Positions 1 through 6,346 of a stretch of DNA of 14,426 nt are shown here, piece by piece (within the stretch, counting starts at the first letter, position 1; each line of letters begins with the position of its first letter). This DNA is from JASMHC01 sp964476515. GTDB lineage: Bacteria > Pseudomonadota > Alphaproteobacteria > Rhodobacterales > Rhodobacteraceae. The stretch is from positions 1-14,426 of the forward strand of contig CAYZAY010000065.1 in NCBI GenBank assembly GCA_964476515.1, written 5' to 3'. The position numbers and the translations under genes are program-made. The notes below the pieces were generated by a model that was not told where the DNA came from, searched no databases, and saw only the letters and a list, made by a program, of their open reading frames with translations.

Positions 1-405
1 AGACGTTGCGATCATCGCAACCATGTCTGGGTCATTGACAAGATCGTGGCTTAGAACAGTACACATCACCAGAACTTCGTTTTTGAAGCCAGGGACGAAC
101 AGCGGACGGATCGGACGGTCGATCAAGCGGGCCGTCAGTGTCTCTTTTTCCGACGGGCGCGCTTCGCGCTTGAAGAAGCCACCTGGTACTTTACCAGCGG
201 CGTAGTATTTTTCTTGGTAGTGAACAGTCAGAGGAAAGAAGTCCTGACCGGGCTTTTGTTTTTTAGCGAAAGTAACAGCGGCCATTACCGATGTTTCGCC
301 CAGAGTAGCGATGACGCTGCCGTCTGCCTGACGGGCAACCTTGCCCGTTTCGAGGGTCAGCGTTTCTTCGCCCCACTCGATGGATTTCGTTGTTACATTG
401 AACAT
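1..405 (-). CDS. pnp: Polyribonucleotide nucleotidyltransferase (PNPase), N-terminal part
   Basis: Phosphorolytic 3'-5' exoribonuclease that degrades mRNA in the cytoplasm, often with RNase E. Only the first 135 codons are present; the gene runs off the left edge. The protein begins MFNVTTKSIEWG and carries the hallmark N-terminal RNase PH-fold segments of PNPase: GKVARQADGSV, AVTFAKKQKPGQDFFPLTVHYQE (in part), YYAAGKVPGGFFKREARP and RLIDRPIRPLF, then VLSHDLVNDPDMVAMIAT. The ATG at 405 is preceded by AAGGA about 8 bases upstream, which fixes the start. The catalytic second RNase PH domain and the KH/S1 domains lie outside the window. It would normally follow rpsO directly, but here two plus-strand genes separate them. 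The leader contains a small GC-rich hairpin (432-445); E. coli pnp is autoregulated through its leader, but that is not demonstrated here. Confidence 0.97.
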   Translation of the reverse strand, partial: MFNVTTKSIEWGEETLTLETGKVARQADGSVIATLGETSVMAAVTFAKKQKPGQDFFPLTVHYQEKYYAAGKVPGGFFKREARPSEKETLTARLIDRPIRPLFVPGFKNEVLVMCTVLSHDLVNDPDMVAMIATS

Positions 406-431
406 ATATCGTATCCTTGTTGGAAGCACTC

Positions 432-445
432 CCGGGCCCTCCCGG
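432..445 (-). promoter_or_regulatory. Small GC-rich hairpin in the pnp leader
   Basis: Perfect 5-bp arms CCGGG/CCCGG with a 4-base loop lie 27-40 bases upstream of the pnp start codon, just before its Shine-Dalgarno sequence. In E. coli, RNase III and PNPase act on a leader stem-loop to autoregulate pnp. This hairpin is much shorter, so a regulatory role is only a guess. The rest of the 406-644 intergenic region must hold the divergent promoters of pnp and the Hint gene, but I see no convincing -35/-10 pair. Confidence 0.2.
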
Positions 446-644
446 CTCTTCCGTTTTCATGACGGCCCCATTGCCGCCGACCCCAATCTTATCTCATGTG
501 CCCGGAGTCAAAGGCATCACGTCTCAGATGCGGGGCGTCTACAGGAAAAAAAGGGGTAGGGGAAGGGATCATTCGGCGCGACGCCGGAAACCAAATCTTA
601 GGGCTTCACGTGCATTCATCGAACCTCAGTTGAGGGGTTCACGA

Positions 645-1661
645 ATGACCGGTTTCATTTCAGAAGTATGCTACGATAGCACCGCTGCACAAGATTTTGT
701 TGAGATTGTCTTGCCCGCCGGGACAGATGCAAGCAGTTTTCGGCTAGCGCTCTACAACAAGGCTAGCCGATATCAGAGATCAGTCGAACTTGAAGATGCA
801 GAAAGTCAGACAGATGCGGCCGACGTCTATCTGGTTGATCGCTACACTCAAAACTTCGGGCAGATCAATCAGCATACTTCCCTTGCTCTTATCGACGGCG
901 ACGGAACCGTGGTTCAATTCGTGTCGTTTGGGGGTCGATCAATCACCGCAAAAAACGGACCGGCTAGGGGTGAAGCCAGCAAAGAAATCGGCACGGCGTC
1001 GGGAAGGGATTCACTGCAATCCATGGACGGAAAAATATATGAAGCAACCAATGTTACGTCACGCGGAACATTGCCATGTTTTGCGCCAGGCACACGGATC
1101 GATACGGCAAGCGGTCAAACTTTGATCGAAGCCATCACCGTCGGGGATTTGGTTCAAACCCAGGATCACCGGCTTCAACCTGTTTGCTGGATCAGACGTT
1201 GTCATCGGGATTGTTCAGATAAGGGGCAGGTGCCAATCCTCATCCCGTCTGGCGCCTTTGGTTGGGGTAAGCCGATGGGGGATCTGATTGTTTCCGCGCA
1301 ACACCGTATGCTGTTGGATGGAAAACGACAGGGTAGGAGGCTTGTCGATGGCCCAGTACTTGTTCCGGCTCACGCGCTAGTGGGATGGCGTGGTATCCGA
1401 CGAATGCAAGGGCGCAGCAATCAGACGTGGCATCACATTGCCTTTGACCGCCACGAAGTTGTTCGCGCAAACGGCTGCATGGCGGAAAGCCTACTTTTTG
1501 GCCCCATGGCGATAACCGGTTTAAGCGCGATCCAACGGCATGATGTTGCCAAAATATATGCAAAACAGCTTGGAAAAGACCACTTGAACGGTCCACCGGC
1601 GCACAGAATGTTGAACGGAAACGACGCTAAAATGCTTCTATTTGGGCAGCGCGGAATGTGA
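645..1661 (+). CDS. Hint domain protein with LTD-like N-terminal domain
   Basis: About 338 aa. The reading frame is open further upstream to 417, but the ATG at 645 is chosen because GAGGGG lies about 8 bases before it and the sensible protein begins there (MTGFISEVCYDS). Residues 1-105 resemble the lamin-tail-like (LTD) fold: ISEVCYDS, DFVEIVLPAGTDASSFRLALYN, then TSLALIDGDGTVVQFVSFGG. Residues 143-290 are a Hint_2-type module: PCFAPGTRIDTASGQTLIEA with Cys145 at the expected first position, VGDLVQTQDHRLQPVCWI, SAQHRMLLDG (His220) and FDRHEVV (His270). Hint modules descend from inteins and hedgehog proteins and can self-cleave; bacterial Hint_2 proteins of Rhodobacteraceae are common but mostly uncharacterised. 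No signal peptide is visible. Only a short tail follows the Hint module, so any cleaved partner would be the LTD-like part. It is divergent from pnp and 111 bases ahead of the SGNH gene. Confidence 0.85.
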   Translation: MTGFISEVCYDSTAAQDFVEIVLPAGTDASSFRLALYNKASRYQRSVELEDAESQTDAADVYLVDRYTQNFGQINQHTSLALIDGDGTVVQFVSFGGRSITAKNGPARGEASKEIGTASGRDSLQSMDGKIYEATNVTSRGTLPCFAPGTRIDTASGQTLIEAITVGDLVQTQDHRLQPVCWIRRCHRDCSDKGQVPILIPSGAFGWGKPMGDLIVSAQHRMLLDGKRQGRRLVDGPVLVPAHALVGWRGIRRMQGRSNQTWHHIAFDRHEVVRANGCMAESLLFGPMAITGLSAIQRHDVAKIYAKQLGKDHLNGPPAHRMLNGNDAKMLLFGQRGM

Positions 1662-1772
1662 ACAATCGCGGCCCATGGATCGCTTTGTTCGGTGATTTAA
1701 AGTTTATCGGCCAAATAGCGAACACAATCTTACGTGATTAGCCCGAGTTGGAAATAATGATCGGGTCTATAG

Positions 1773-2507
1773 GTGCGTAATTTGGTTGTTGTTGTGCGTG
1801 TATTTCTGATCGTGTTGACGTTTTTGTTCGGGTGGAGCTTTGCGATAGCGGGCACTGCGAACGCAGACGAGCCTGTTGCAGATTCCGACATCGCCCGCAT
1901 TCTAGCCATCGGTGATAGCCTGATGGCGTGGCACACGCTGACCGGCCAATCCATTCCCGACATTATCGAACGCGAGTTGGAAGAACCTGCTGCAAACCGA
2001 TCCATTGGTGGAGCGCGACTTATCTTCAAAGTCCCGTTTTTCGGGGACGTTGGAATGCAGATTTCCCACCAGATCATTGAAGGGGATTGGGACTGGGTTG
2101 TCATGAATGGCGGCGGAAATGATCTTTGGTTCGGCTGTGGTTGCGGGGAATGTGATGCCAAAATGGACAAACTTATCACGTCAGACGGAAAAGAAGGCGA
2201 AATTCCCCGTGTGATCAACCAACTCACGGAAACCGGTGCTAAGGTAATCTACTTCGGCTATCTTCGATCCCCGGGCGTGAATTCGATGATCGAGGAATGT
2301 CGTGACGAAGGTGATGAGTTGGAAGCCCGCGTTGCTGCCCTCGCGAAATCAACCCGAGGGTTCTATTTCTTGTCGAACTCGGATCTGGTGCCCGACGGCG
2401 ACCTATCGTTCCACGCGCTCGACCGCATTCATCCGTCTTTGAAGGGCAGTGAAGAAATAGGCAAACGAGTTGCCGCGCTGATCCGGAAATACGACAAGAA
2501 CCGCTAA
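1773..2507 (+). CDS. Secreted SGNH/GDSL-family hydrolase
   Basis: 244 aa, GTG start. An in-frame TAG at 1770-1772 forbids an earlier start, and no strong Shine-Dalgarno is seen, so an internal TTG/GTG a few codons on is possible. Residues 1-31 form a signal peptide: positive Arg residues, the hydrophobic stretch VFLIVLTFLFGWSFAIAG, and an ANA cleavage motif. The SGNH hydrolase blocks are all visible: block I ILAIGDSLMAWH with nucleophile Ser49, a block II glycine near 79-80, block III NGGGND with Asn116, and block V DRIH with Asp217 and His220 of the catalytic triad. It should therefore be a periplasmic or exported esterase/lipase or carbohydrate deacetylase. The substrate cannot be told. A cysteine-rich patch GCGCGEC (Cys122, 124, 127) follows the block III motif, suggesting disulfides. 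It ends at a terminator shared with rpsO. Confidence 0.88.
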   Translation: MRNLVVVVRVFLIVLTFLFGWSFAIAGTANADEPVADSDIARILAIGDSLMAWHTLTGQSIPDIIERELEEPAANRSIGGARLIFKVPFFGDVGMQISHQIIEGDWDWVVMNGGGNDLWFGCGCGECDAKMDKLITSDGKEGEIPRVINQLTETGAKVIYFGYLRSPGVNSMIEECRDEGDELEARVAALAKSTRGFYFLSNSDLVPDGDLSFHALDRIHPSLKGSEEIGKRVAALIRKYDKNR

Positions 2508-2510
2508 ACA

Positions 2511-2544
2511 AAAAAAGCGCCCGAGGTTGCCCTCGAGCGCTTTT
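2511..2544. terminator. Bidirectional rho-independent terminator between the SGNH gene and rpsO
   Basis: A hairpin with arms AAAAGCGC-C-CGAGG (2513-2526) and CCTCG-A-GCGCTTTT (2531-2544), one mismatch and a TTGC loop, lies between two convergent stop codons (2507 and 2565). On the minus strand it is followed by a run of seven or more T, a good terminator for rpsO. On the plus strand the T run is only four long, so termination of the SGNH transcript may be weaker. Confidence 0.85.
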
Positions 2545-2564
2545 GATCCAAAAGGATCTAATTC

Positions 2565-2834
2565 TTAGCGGCGGATACCCAGGCGCTTGATGAGGTCCTG
2601 ATAACGGGCCACGTCTTTTGCTTTGGTGTAGTCCAGCAGCTTACGACGCTGAGCAACCAACTTCAGAAGACCACGACGAGAGTGGTTGTCTTTCTTGTGG
2701 GTTTTGAAGTGCTCGGTCAGGGTCGAAATACGCGAGGTGAGGATAGCAACCTGTACTTCAGGTGAACCGGTGTCACCTTCTTTGGTTGCGAATTCTGTCA
2801 TCAGGCGTGCTTTTTCTTCAGCAGTAATCGACAT
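2565..2834 (-). CDS. rpsO: 30S ribosomal protein S15
   Basis: 89 aa, the standard length for bacterial S15, a primary 16S rRNA-binding protein of the small-subunit platform. Family landmarks are clear: MSITAEEKARLM, FATKEGDTGSPEVQVAILT, RISTLTEHFKTHKKDNHSRR, GLLKLVAQRRKLLDYTK and the C-terminal DLIKRLGIRR. A strong Shine-Dalgarno (AAGGAG) lies about 8 bases before the ATG. The gene ends at the bidirectional terminator. S15 commonly represses its own translation by binding its mRNA leader; the leader here (2835-2930) contains a palindrome that could take part. In relatives rpsO lies between truB and pnp; here accessory genes flank it on both sides, so it probably has its own promoter. Confidence 0.98.
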   Translation of the reverse strand: MSITAEEKARLMTEFATKEGDTGSPEVQVAILTSRISTLTEHFKTHKKDNHSRRGLLKLVAQRRKLLDYTKAKDVARYQDLIKRLGIRR

Positions 2835-2905
2835 CGGGGTCTCCTTTTTAAATCAAAGGGTTATGGCACAAGCCGGGATGTCGTCCAGCAGGGCCCGTGG
2901 AGGTG

Positions 2906-2919
2906 TCTGCAAATGCAGA
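2906..2919 (-). promoter_or_regulatory. Palindrome in the rpsO leader
   Basis: A perfect 14-base inverted repeat, TCTGCA-AA-TGCAGA, lies 72-85 bases upstream of the rpsO ATG. It falls within the predicted 5' untranslated region if the promoter at 2926-2954 is used. It could be an RNA stem in an S15 autoregulatory leader or an operator; both are inference. Confidence 0.3.
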
Positions 2920-2925
2920 TGCGCG

Positions 2926-2954
2926 CGTATAAGAGATTCTCATGTGATTGAAAA
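2926..2954 (-). promoter_or_regulatory. rpsO: Candidate sigma-70-type promoter for rpsO
   Basis: On the minus strand TTTTCA (2954-2949) and TATACG (2931-2926) are separated by 17 bases. Each matches four of six consensus positions (TTGACA, TATAAT). Transcription would start about 85 bases upstream of the rpsO ATG. This is a reading by eye, supported mainly by the ideal spacing and the position between the upstream gene's stop (2964) and rpsO. Confidence 0.35.
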
Positions 2955-2963
2955 CCCCATATT

Positions 2964-3506
2964 TTAAACGCCCGGTCGCGCGATGATGACATTGCTACTG
3001 GTTAATTCTCCGATTGTCGAAACCTGAGCCAATAGTTCGTTGTCGCACATGACTTCGTAAAGACCTGTTTCAACCTCGGTTATTGTGACTTCGGGCGAAA
3101 CAGTGTCGACCGAGATTTCAAGCTGGTCTTCGTTGACATTGAACCCTTTGATCTGGGCCGGTTCAGTCGAGCTTATCCAGTTTCCTATGACTGTGGTATC
3201 CGCGCCGTCCCCACCGTCAACAACGTCACCAGAGCCCGCGAAAATTGTGTCGTCAACTTGTCCACCGTTCAGAAAATCCTTGGCAGCTTCGCTAAGTTCG
3301 CGTCCGTCAAGCAGATCGTGGCTAGCTCCGCCGATCAAAGTGTCCAAACCTTCGCCGCCGGTTTGGTCGTCACCCTCTGATCCCATCAAAGTATCGTCGC
3401 TGTCCGTTCCCGATTGAATTCCTTCGTCTTCACCAAAGTCCCCTAGACCTGCCAAGGCCATTCCGCTGACCATGACTAGGCCGACCAAACTTGCAATTAT
3501 TAGCAT
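2964..3506 (-). CDS. Short RTX-like (hemolysin-type) calcium-binding repeat protein
   Basis: 180 aa. Residues 1-20 form a hydrophobic N-terminal segment (MLIIASLVGLVMVSGMALAG), either a signal peptide or a membrane anchor. Residues 33-68 and 81-106 carry degenerate glycine/aspartate nonapeptide repeats of the GGxGxDxUx type (GSEGDDQTG, GGEGLDTLIGG, GGDGADTTV), which in RTX proteins bind calcium in a parallel beta-roll. Residues 112-180 have alternating hydrophobic character suggesting a beta-rich tail (IKGFNVNEDQLEISVD). Large RTX exoproteins carry many more repeats, so this is a small family member, probably at the cell surface or in the periplasm. It lies 103 bases after the DUF1643 gene and 129 bases before rpsO, on the same strand. 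The precise role is unknown. Confidence 0.75.
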   Translation of the reverse strand: MLIIASLVGLVMVSGMALAGLGDFGEDEGIQSGTDSDDTLMGSEGDDQTGGEGLDTLIGGASHDLLDGRELSEAAKDFLNGGQVDDTIFAGSGDVVDGGDGADTTVIGNWISSTEPAQIKGFNVNEDQLEISVDTVSPEVTITEVETGLYEVMCDNELLAQVSTIGELTSSNVIIARPGV

Positions 3507-3609
3507 CTCTCACACCCTTGTTCCCACCGACGAGCATTGTGAAACGTTCGCGATGTTGCAACGAAAACAAGGGGTTGTGGTTAACAGGCTGGAAACCAAG
3601 AAAACGCCG

Positions 3610-4122
3610 CTATTTATTGGCCCAAAGCAATGGTTTTTGGGCGTACGCAATGTACAGCGGATGCTTTGGGTGACCCGCTTTTGACAGGCCAAGATGATAG
3701 ATCGGCAGGCCGGTTTTGCGCAGCAATGCTTCAACTTCGGACCCGCGTTTCAGATGCTCTCCGTGGGTTCCCCACGCTGCGACGATCGTATCTGCCCAGT
3801 CGCAAGCCTCTGATATAGCTTGGTTATTTTCGGGTCCAACGGGGTCTTTGGCAGCACGCATCTTTCGCGGATCAGTGTCGCGCCACGCGAATATATTGGT
3901 GACGCTGAAGGCCCCGAAACCAAGTGCCCTTGCGCGCCGTTCACAGCGTTCAACTGTGGGATCGTTTTGCACTTCGGTCGCCGTCGACGGATTGAGCATT
4001 ATGAACGCTGCCCTGCGCCCTTCGGGGTCCCAAATGCGGGTCAAAGAATAGCGAAAATTTTCACAATCCGAGTACACGGCCGTGGAATGGGCATCGCCTT
4101 TAAGATGGGTGCGGGTGATCAT
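3610..4122 (-). CDS. DUF1643 domain-containing protein
   Basis: 170 aa, covering one full DUF1643 domain. Recognisable family segments in order: YSLTRIWD near residue 25, the signature FIMLNPSTATEVQNDPTVERC around 40-60, ARALGFGAFSVTNIFAWRDTDP, DPVGPENN, IVAAWGTHG, and near the end LGLSKAGHPKHPLYIAYA. The biochemical function of the family is not established; it occurs sporadically in bacteria and phages, fitting an accessory gene. The start is the ATG at 4122, without a good Shine-Dalgarno, and a 10-bp inverted repeat lies just before it. Sequence upstream is affected by an assembly gap. The gene lies in the inserted segment between truB and rpsO. Confidence 0.87.
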   Translation of the reverse strand: MITRTHLKGDAHSTAVYSDCENFRYSLTRIWDPEGRRAAFIMLNPSTATEVQNDPTVERCERRARALGFGAFSVTNIFAWRDTDPRKMRAAKDPVGPENNQAISEACDWADTIVAAWGTHGEHLKRGSEVEALLRKTGLPIYHLGLSKAGHPKHPLYIAYAQKPLLWANK

Positions 4123-4123
4123 G

Positions 4124-4160
4124 CGACTTGATCGCCCGACAAGGCCGAGGGATCAAGTCG
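4124..4160. repeat. Inverted repeat at the start of the DUF1643 gene
   Basis: Perfect 10-base arms CGACTTGATC (4124-4133) and GATCAAGTCG (4151-4160) are separated by 17 bases. The near arm is one base from the DUF1643 start codon on the minus strand. As RNA it would form a hairpin across the ribosome-binding region; as DNA it could be an operator. No T run follows on the minus strand, so it is not a normal terminator. Confidence 0.5.
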
Positions 4161-4244
4161 TTTGATGACATTTGTAATATTTGTACCGCAAAACGGTGCA
4201 AATGCCCTTAGGGGTGAGGATAGTGTGCGGAACAAGCCGAAGGC

Positions 4245-4254
4245 NNNNNNNNNN
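4245..4254. other. Assembly gap (ten Ns)
   Basis: Ten undetermined bases. A round number is usually a placeholder, so the true missing length is unknown. Real sequence, including a promoter or part of a gene, could be missing here. Confidence 0.95.
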
Positions 4255-4409
4255 TTTTGGTGAAGGCTAGCAATCCGGAGGGATTGTGCGGATTTGGCGG
4301 GATAAAGTAGCGAACTGAATCCGAGTAGCGCCAACCCACGAACAGGCGCTTGCGCTTCATGCCAATCGTCCGAATGCAGAGACAACAATCGCGTGCCTGT
4401 TTGCCCTTT

Positions 4410-4817
4410 TTATGCGTTCATCGTTAGAATGGGTTTTCCGTCTTTCCATCCGATCCTGAGTTTCTCATTTCGATGGAATTGCGGGCGGATAGACGGATTC
4501 GAGTCGAGTAATTGGGTTGCCTCGTCATGCAGGTCGAAAACTTTTTTGCGATCAGCATAAATATCTTCGACTAAAGGCTTGTCATGAATGAACACATTAA
4601 CAACCATCTCATTCACGGAACTGGTAACCACGAATAAAGAGAACGTCAATCTAAGGGCTCCAACGCTTGAAAACATTTCACTGGGCGGGGTTCCCTCTGA
4701 ATAGAATATTGCGCTTGGTTCAAGGTTCGGATGAGCTAGGTTTGAAAAGGCTTGATACGCCCACGCGTGGTTTATCTTCTTCTCATGCTGATCTGTGTCG
4801 CTGTAGACTTCGCGCAT
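4410..4817 (-). CDS. Hypothetical protein, probable C-terminal half of a split gene
   Basis: 135 aa, not recognised by name. It begins MREVYSDTDQHEKKINHAWAY and contains QAFSNLAHPNLEPS, a pattern like the 'LS..(V/A)HP' motif seen in the second half of DUF5677-like proteins; this resemblance is weak. The segment LRLTFSLFVVTSSVNEMVVNVF is hydrophobic and probably a buried helix. Its ATG lies inside the 3' end of the upstream ORF (35-base overlap, different frame), and a TAG sits in its frame just before the ATG. The upstream ORF ends in residues unlike the rest (SLQRHRSA). The simplest view is one roughly 290-aa protein interrupted by a +1 (or minus two) shift around 4793-4829. A weak AGG precedes the ATG, so independent translation is possible. 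The base composition is AT-rich compared with its neighbours. Confidence 0.5.
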   Translation of the reverse strand: MREVYSDTDQHEKKINHAWAYQAFSNLAHPNLEPSAIFYSEGTPPSEMFSSVGALRLTFSLFVVTSSVNEMVVNVFIHDKPLVEDIYADRKKVFDLHDEATQLLDSNPSIRPQFHRNEKLRIGWKDGKPILTMNA

Positions 4818-5262
4818 AATTGCCTAATGGAAAATTGCTCGAAGAGAGTTTTTTCCTTCGGTTGCTGATCTTTAACCGTTTCCAATCTACTTCAGGATGG
4901 CCGATGACATCCGAGAAGAGCACAAAGTCTTCGGCTTCTTGAGGGTGTTTGCTGAGATAGTAACAAAACGCACTCGTTTCGACTATTGAGCGAGCCAAAA
5001 TTGCGGTGCTCGCATAGTTGAAAGTTATGAATGAATTGAAGCTTGATTTCACCAGCTCATATTGTTTTAGCAATAAGATGTAGATTACTTGGCGGGCTAG
5101 TAATTTAGAACCTTCCAATGTGAATTTTGGGTTGGAGAATAATTGAAGGGTTCGGCCGTATTCAGCACACAATAATTCGAACGCATCCTTCAAAGGTTTT
5201 GGTTCTGAAGAAAAGTATATGCGCTGCTCATCTAAGAGACGTTCATTGTTTTTCATATTCAC
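4783..5262 (-). CDS. Hypothetical protein, probable N-terminal half of a split gene
   Basis: 159 aa, function unknown. It is rich in predicted helix: KDAFELLCAEYGRTLQLF, ARQVIYILLLKQYELVKSSF and ILARSIVETSAFCYYLSKHP. The 'RSIVET..FCYYL' pattern is reminiscent of DUF5677-like helical proteins, where a paired arginine/glutamate helix is followed by an 'LS..HP' helix; the latter is found in the next ORF (4410-4817), supporting a single split gene. The start is taken as GTG at 5262, with AGAGG about 9 bases upstream; an ATG two codons later (5256) is an alternative. A sampled 60-base line (5041-5100) is 40% GC, clearly below flanking truB, which suggests horizontal acquisition. It lies 42 bases downstream of truB on the same strand. 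Confidence 0.5.
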   Translation of the reverse strand: MNMKNNERLLDEQRIYFSSEPKPLKDAFELLCAEYGRTLQLFSNPKFTLEGSKLLARQVIYILLLKQYELVKSSFNSFITFNYASTAILARSIVETSAFCYYLSKHPQEAEDFVLFSDVIGHPEVDWKRLKISNRRKKLSSSNFPLGNYARSLQRHRSA

Positions 5263-5304
5263 TCACGTTAGCCTCTGCTACTCAGATGATATTCAATTGG
5301 TAGA

Positions 5305-6213
5305 CTACGACACAAACACCTTGCTCGGGTGGATTTCTCCGCCTTTGAACCGTCCGATAGCTACCGCCTGACCATCCAAGCTTGCCCAGCATTCGTCGCC
5401 GTATTCCACTTCATCCTTGGCAAACGCGATGCCGGGGTTGCCGTTGCGCAGTTTGGTGGCACCTTCGACTGTGGTCGTAACTTGGGGCAAGTCCTCAAGG
5501 CCGATCTCTAGCGCGACGATGTGTTCGTCCAGCTCCGGAGTTTTAGCCATGCGGTCGACGTCGTCCATGCTGATGCCGTCAGAGGCTTCGAACGGACCTG
5601 ACCATTCGCGACGCAGCCATTCTACGTGGCCATGGCATCCCAGTGCCGCGCCCAGATCGCGGGCGATTGAGCGGACGTAGCCGCCTTTGCCGCAGACCAT
5701 TTCCAGAAGAACATGGTCGTCGTCCGTACGATCCAACATCACGAGCGATTCAACGAACAACGGGCGAGCGGCGATTTCAACGTCTTCACCGTCACGCGCC
5801 AGCTTATAGGCGCGCTGACCGTCGATCTTTACGGCAGAAAACTTGGGCGGCACTTGCATGACGTCCCCGATGAACTCGCCCAGAGCCGCCTTGATCTCGT
5901 CGTCCGAAGGACGCCCGTCGCTTTGCGCAATCACTTCACCCTCGGCGTCGTCGGTGTTGGTTGCTTGTCCCAAACGGACCGAGAATTCGTAGCACTTCAA
6001 GGCATCAGTGATGTAGGGCACGGTTTTGGTCGCCTCACCCAATGCGACGGCCAAGACGCCGGTTGCCTCGGGGTCCAGCGTGCCAGCATGACCCGCTTTT
6101 GCTGCCCCAAGTGCCCAACGCACCTTGTTAACAACAGAGGTCGACGTCATGCCCGCAGGCTTGTCCACCACCAACCAGCCTGAAACCGGACGACCCTTGC
6201 GTTTGCGACCCAT
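5305..6213 (-). CDS. truB: tRNA pseudouridine(55) synthase TruB
   Basis: 302 aa. Converts uridine 55 of the T-loop to pseudouridine in nearly all tRNAs. The N-terminus shows the family signature GWLVVDKPAGMTST followed by AGHAGTLDPEATGVL, in which Asp47 is the catalytic aspartate. Further conserved blocks are KCYEFSVRLGQATNTDDAEG, MQVPPKFSAVKIDGQRAYKLAR and the KGGYVRSIARDLGAALG segment. The ATG at 6213 has GAGGT about 5 bases upstream. In many bacteria truB follows rbfA directly and precedes rpsO. Here an EamA transporter gene on the opposite strand separates it from rbfA and about 2.5 kb of accessory sequence separates it from rpsO. Confidence 0.97.
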   Translation of the reverse strand: MGRKRKGRPVSGWLVVDKPAGMTSTSVVNKVRWALGAAKAGHAGTLDPEATGVLAVALGEATKTVPYITDALKCYEFSVRLGQATNTDDAEGEVIAQSDGRPSDDEIKAALGEFIGDVMQVPPKFSAVKIDGQRAYKLARDGEDVEIAARPLFVESLVMLDRTDDDHVLLEMVCGKGGYVRSIARDLGAALGCHGHVEWLRREWSGPFEASDGISMDDVDRMAKTPELDEHIVALEIGLEDLPQVTTTVEGATKLRNGNPGIAFAKDEVEYGDECWASLDGQAVAIGRFKGGEIHPSKVFVS

Positions 6214-6346
6214 AGTGACCTCGATATTACGATAAGTCCGGCGGGGTAACTCACCCGACTGCAGGGGTCAATCTTTGGCCTGTCGCAAAGTGAACAGATC
6301 GGGTGAAGAAAACCTGCGACGGGTTGATCGGGAAAGCGAACGTAAG

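Larger units (their letters stand above)
4123..4409. other. Non-coding stretch with inverted repeats and an assembly gap
   Basis: This 287-base interval between the DUF1643 gene and the next minus-strand ORF holds the inverted repeat described above, the run of Ns, and a small hairpin CAATCC-GGAG-GGATTG at 4271-4286. A minus-strand frame (4388-4119) stays open across the Ns, but its product resembles nothing I know and its continuity depends on an arbitrary gap length, so I do not call it a gene. Confidence 0.5.

Noticed and set aside
574..586. CGGCG/CGCCG hairpin followed on the minus strand by a T7 run at 545-551
   Set aside because: The T run is more than 20 bases from the stem and no gene ends there, so it is not a terminator.
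417..644. Upstream in-frame extension of the Hint protein
   Set aside because: The extension is basic, low in family character and lies over the pnp leader. The ATG at 645 has a good ribosome-binding site and begins the recognisable domain.
4119..4388. Minus-strand open frame of 89 codons ahead of DUF1643, overlapping its ATG
   Set aside because: It is read through ten Ns, so its frame is not reliable, and the product resembles no family I know.
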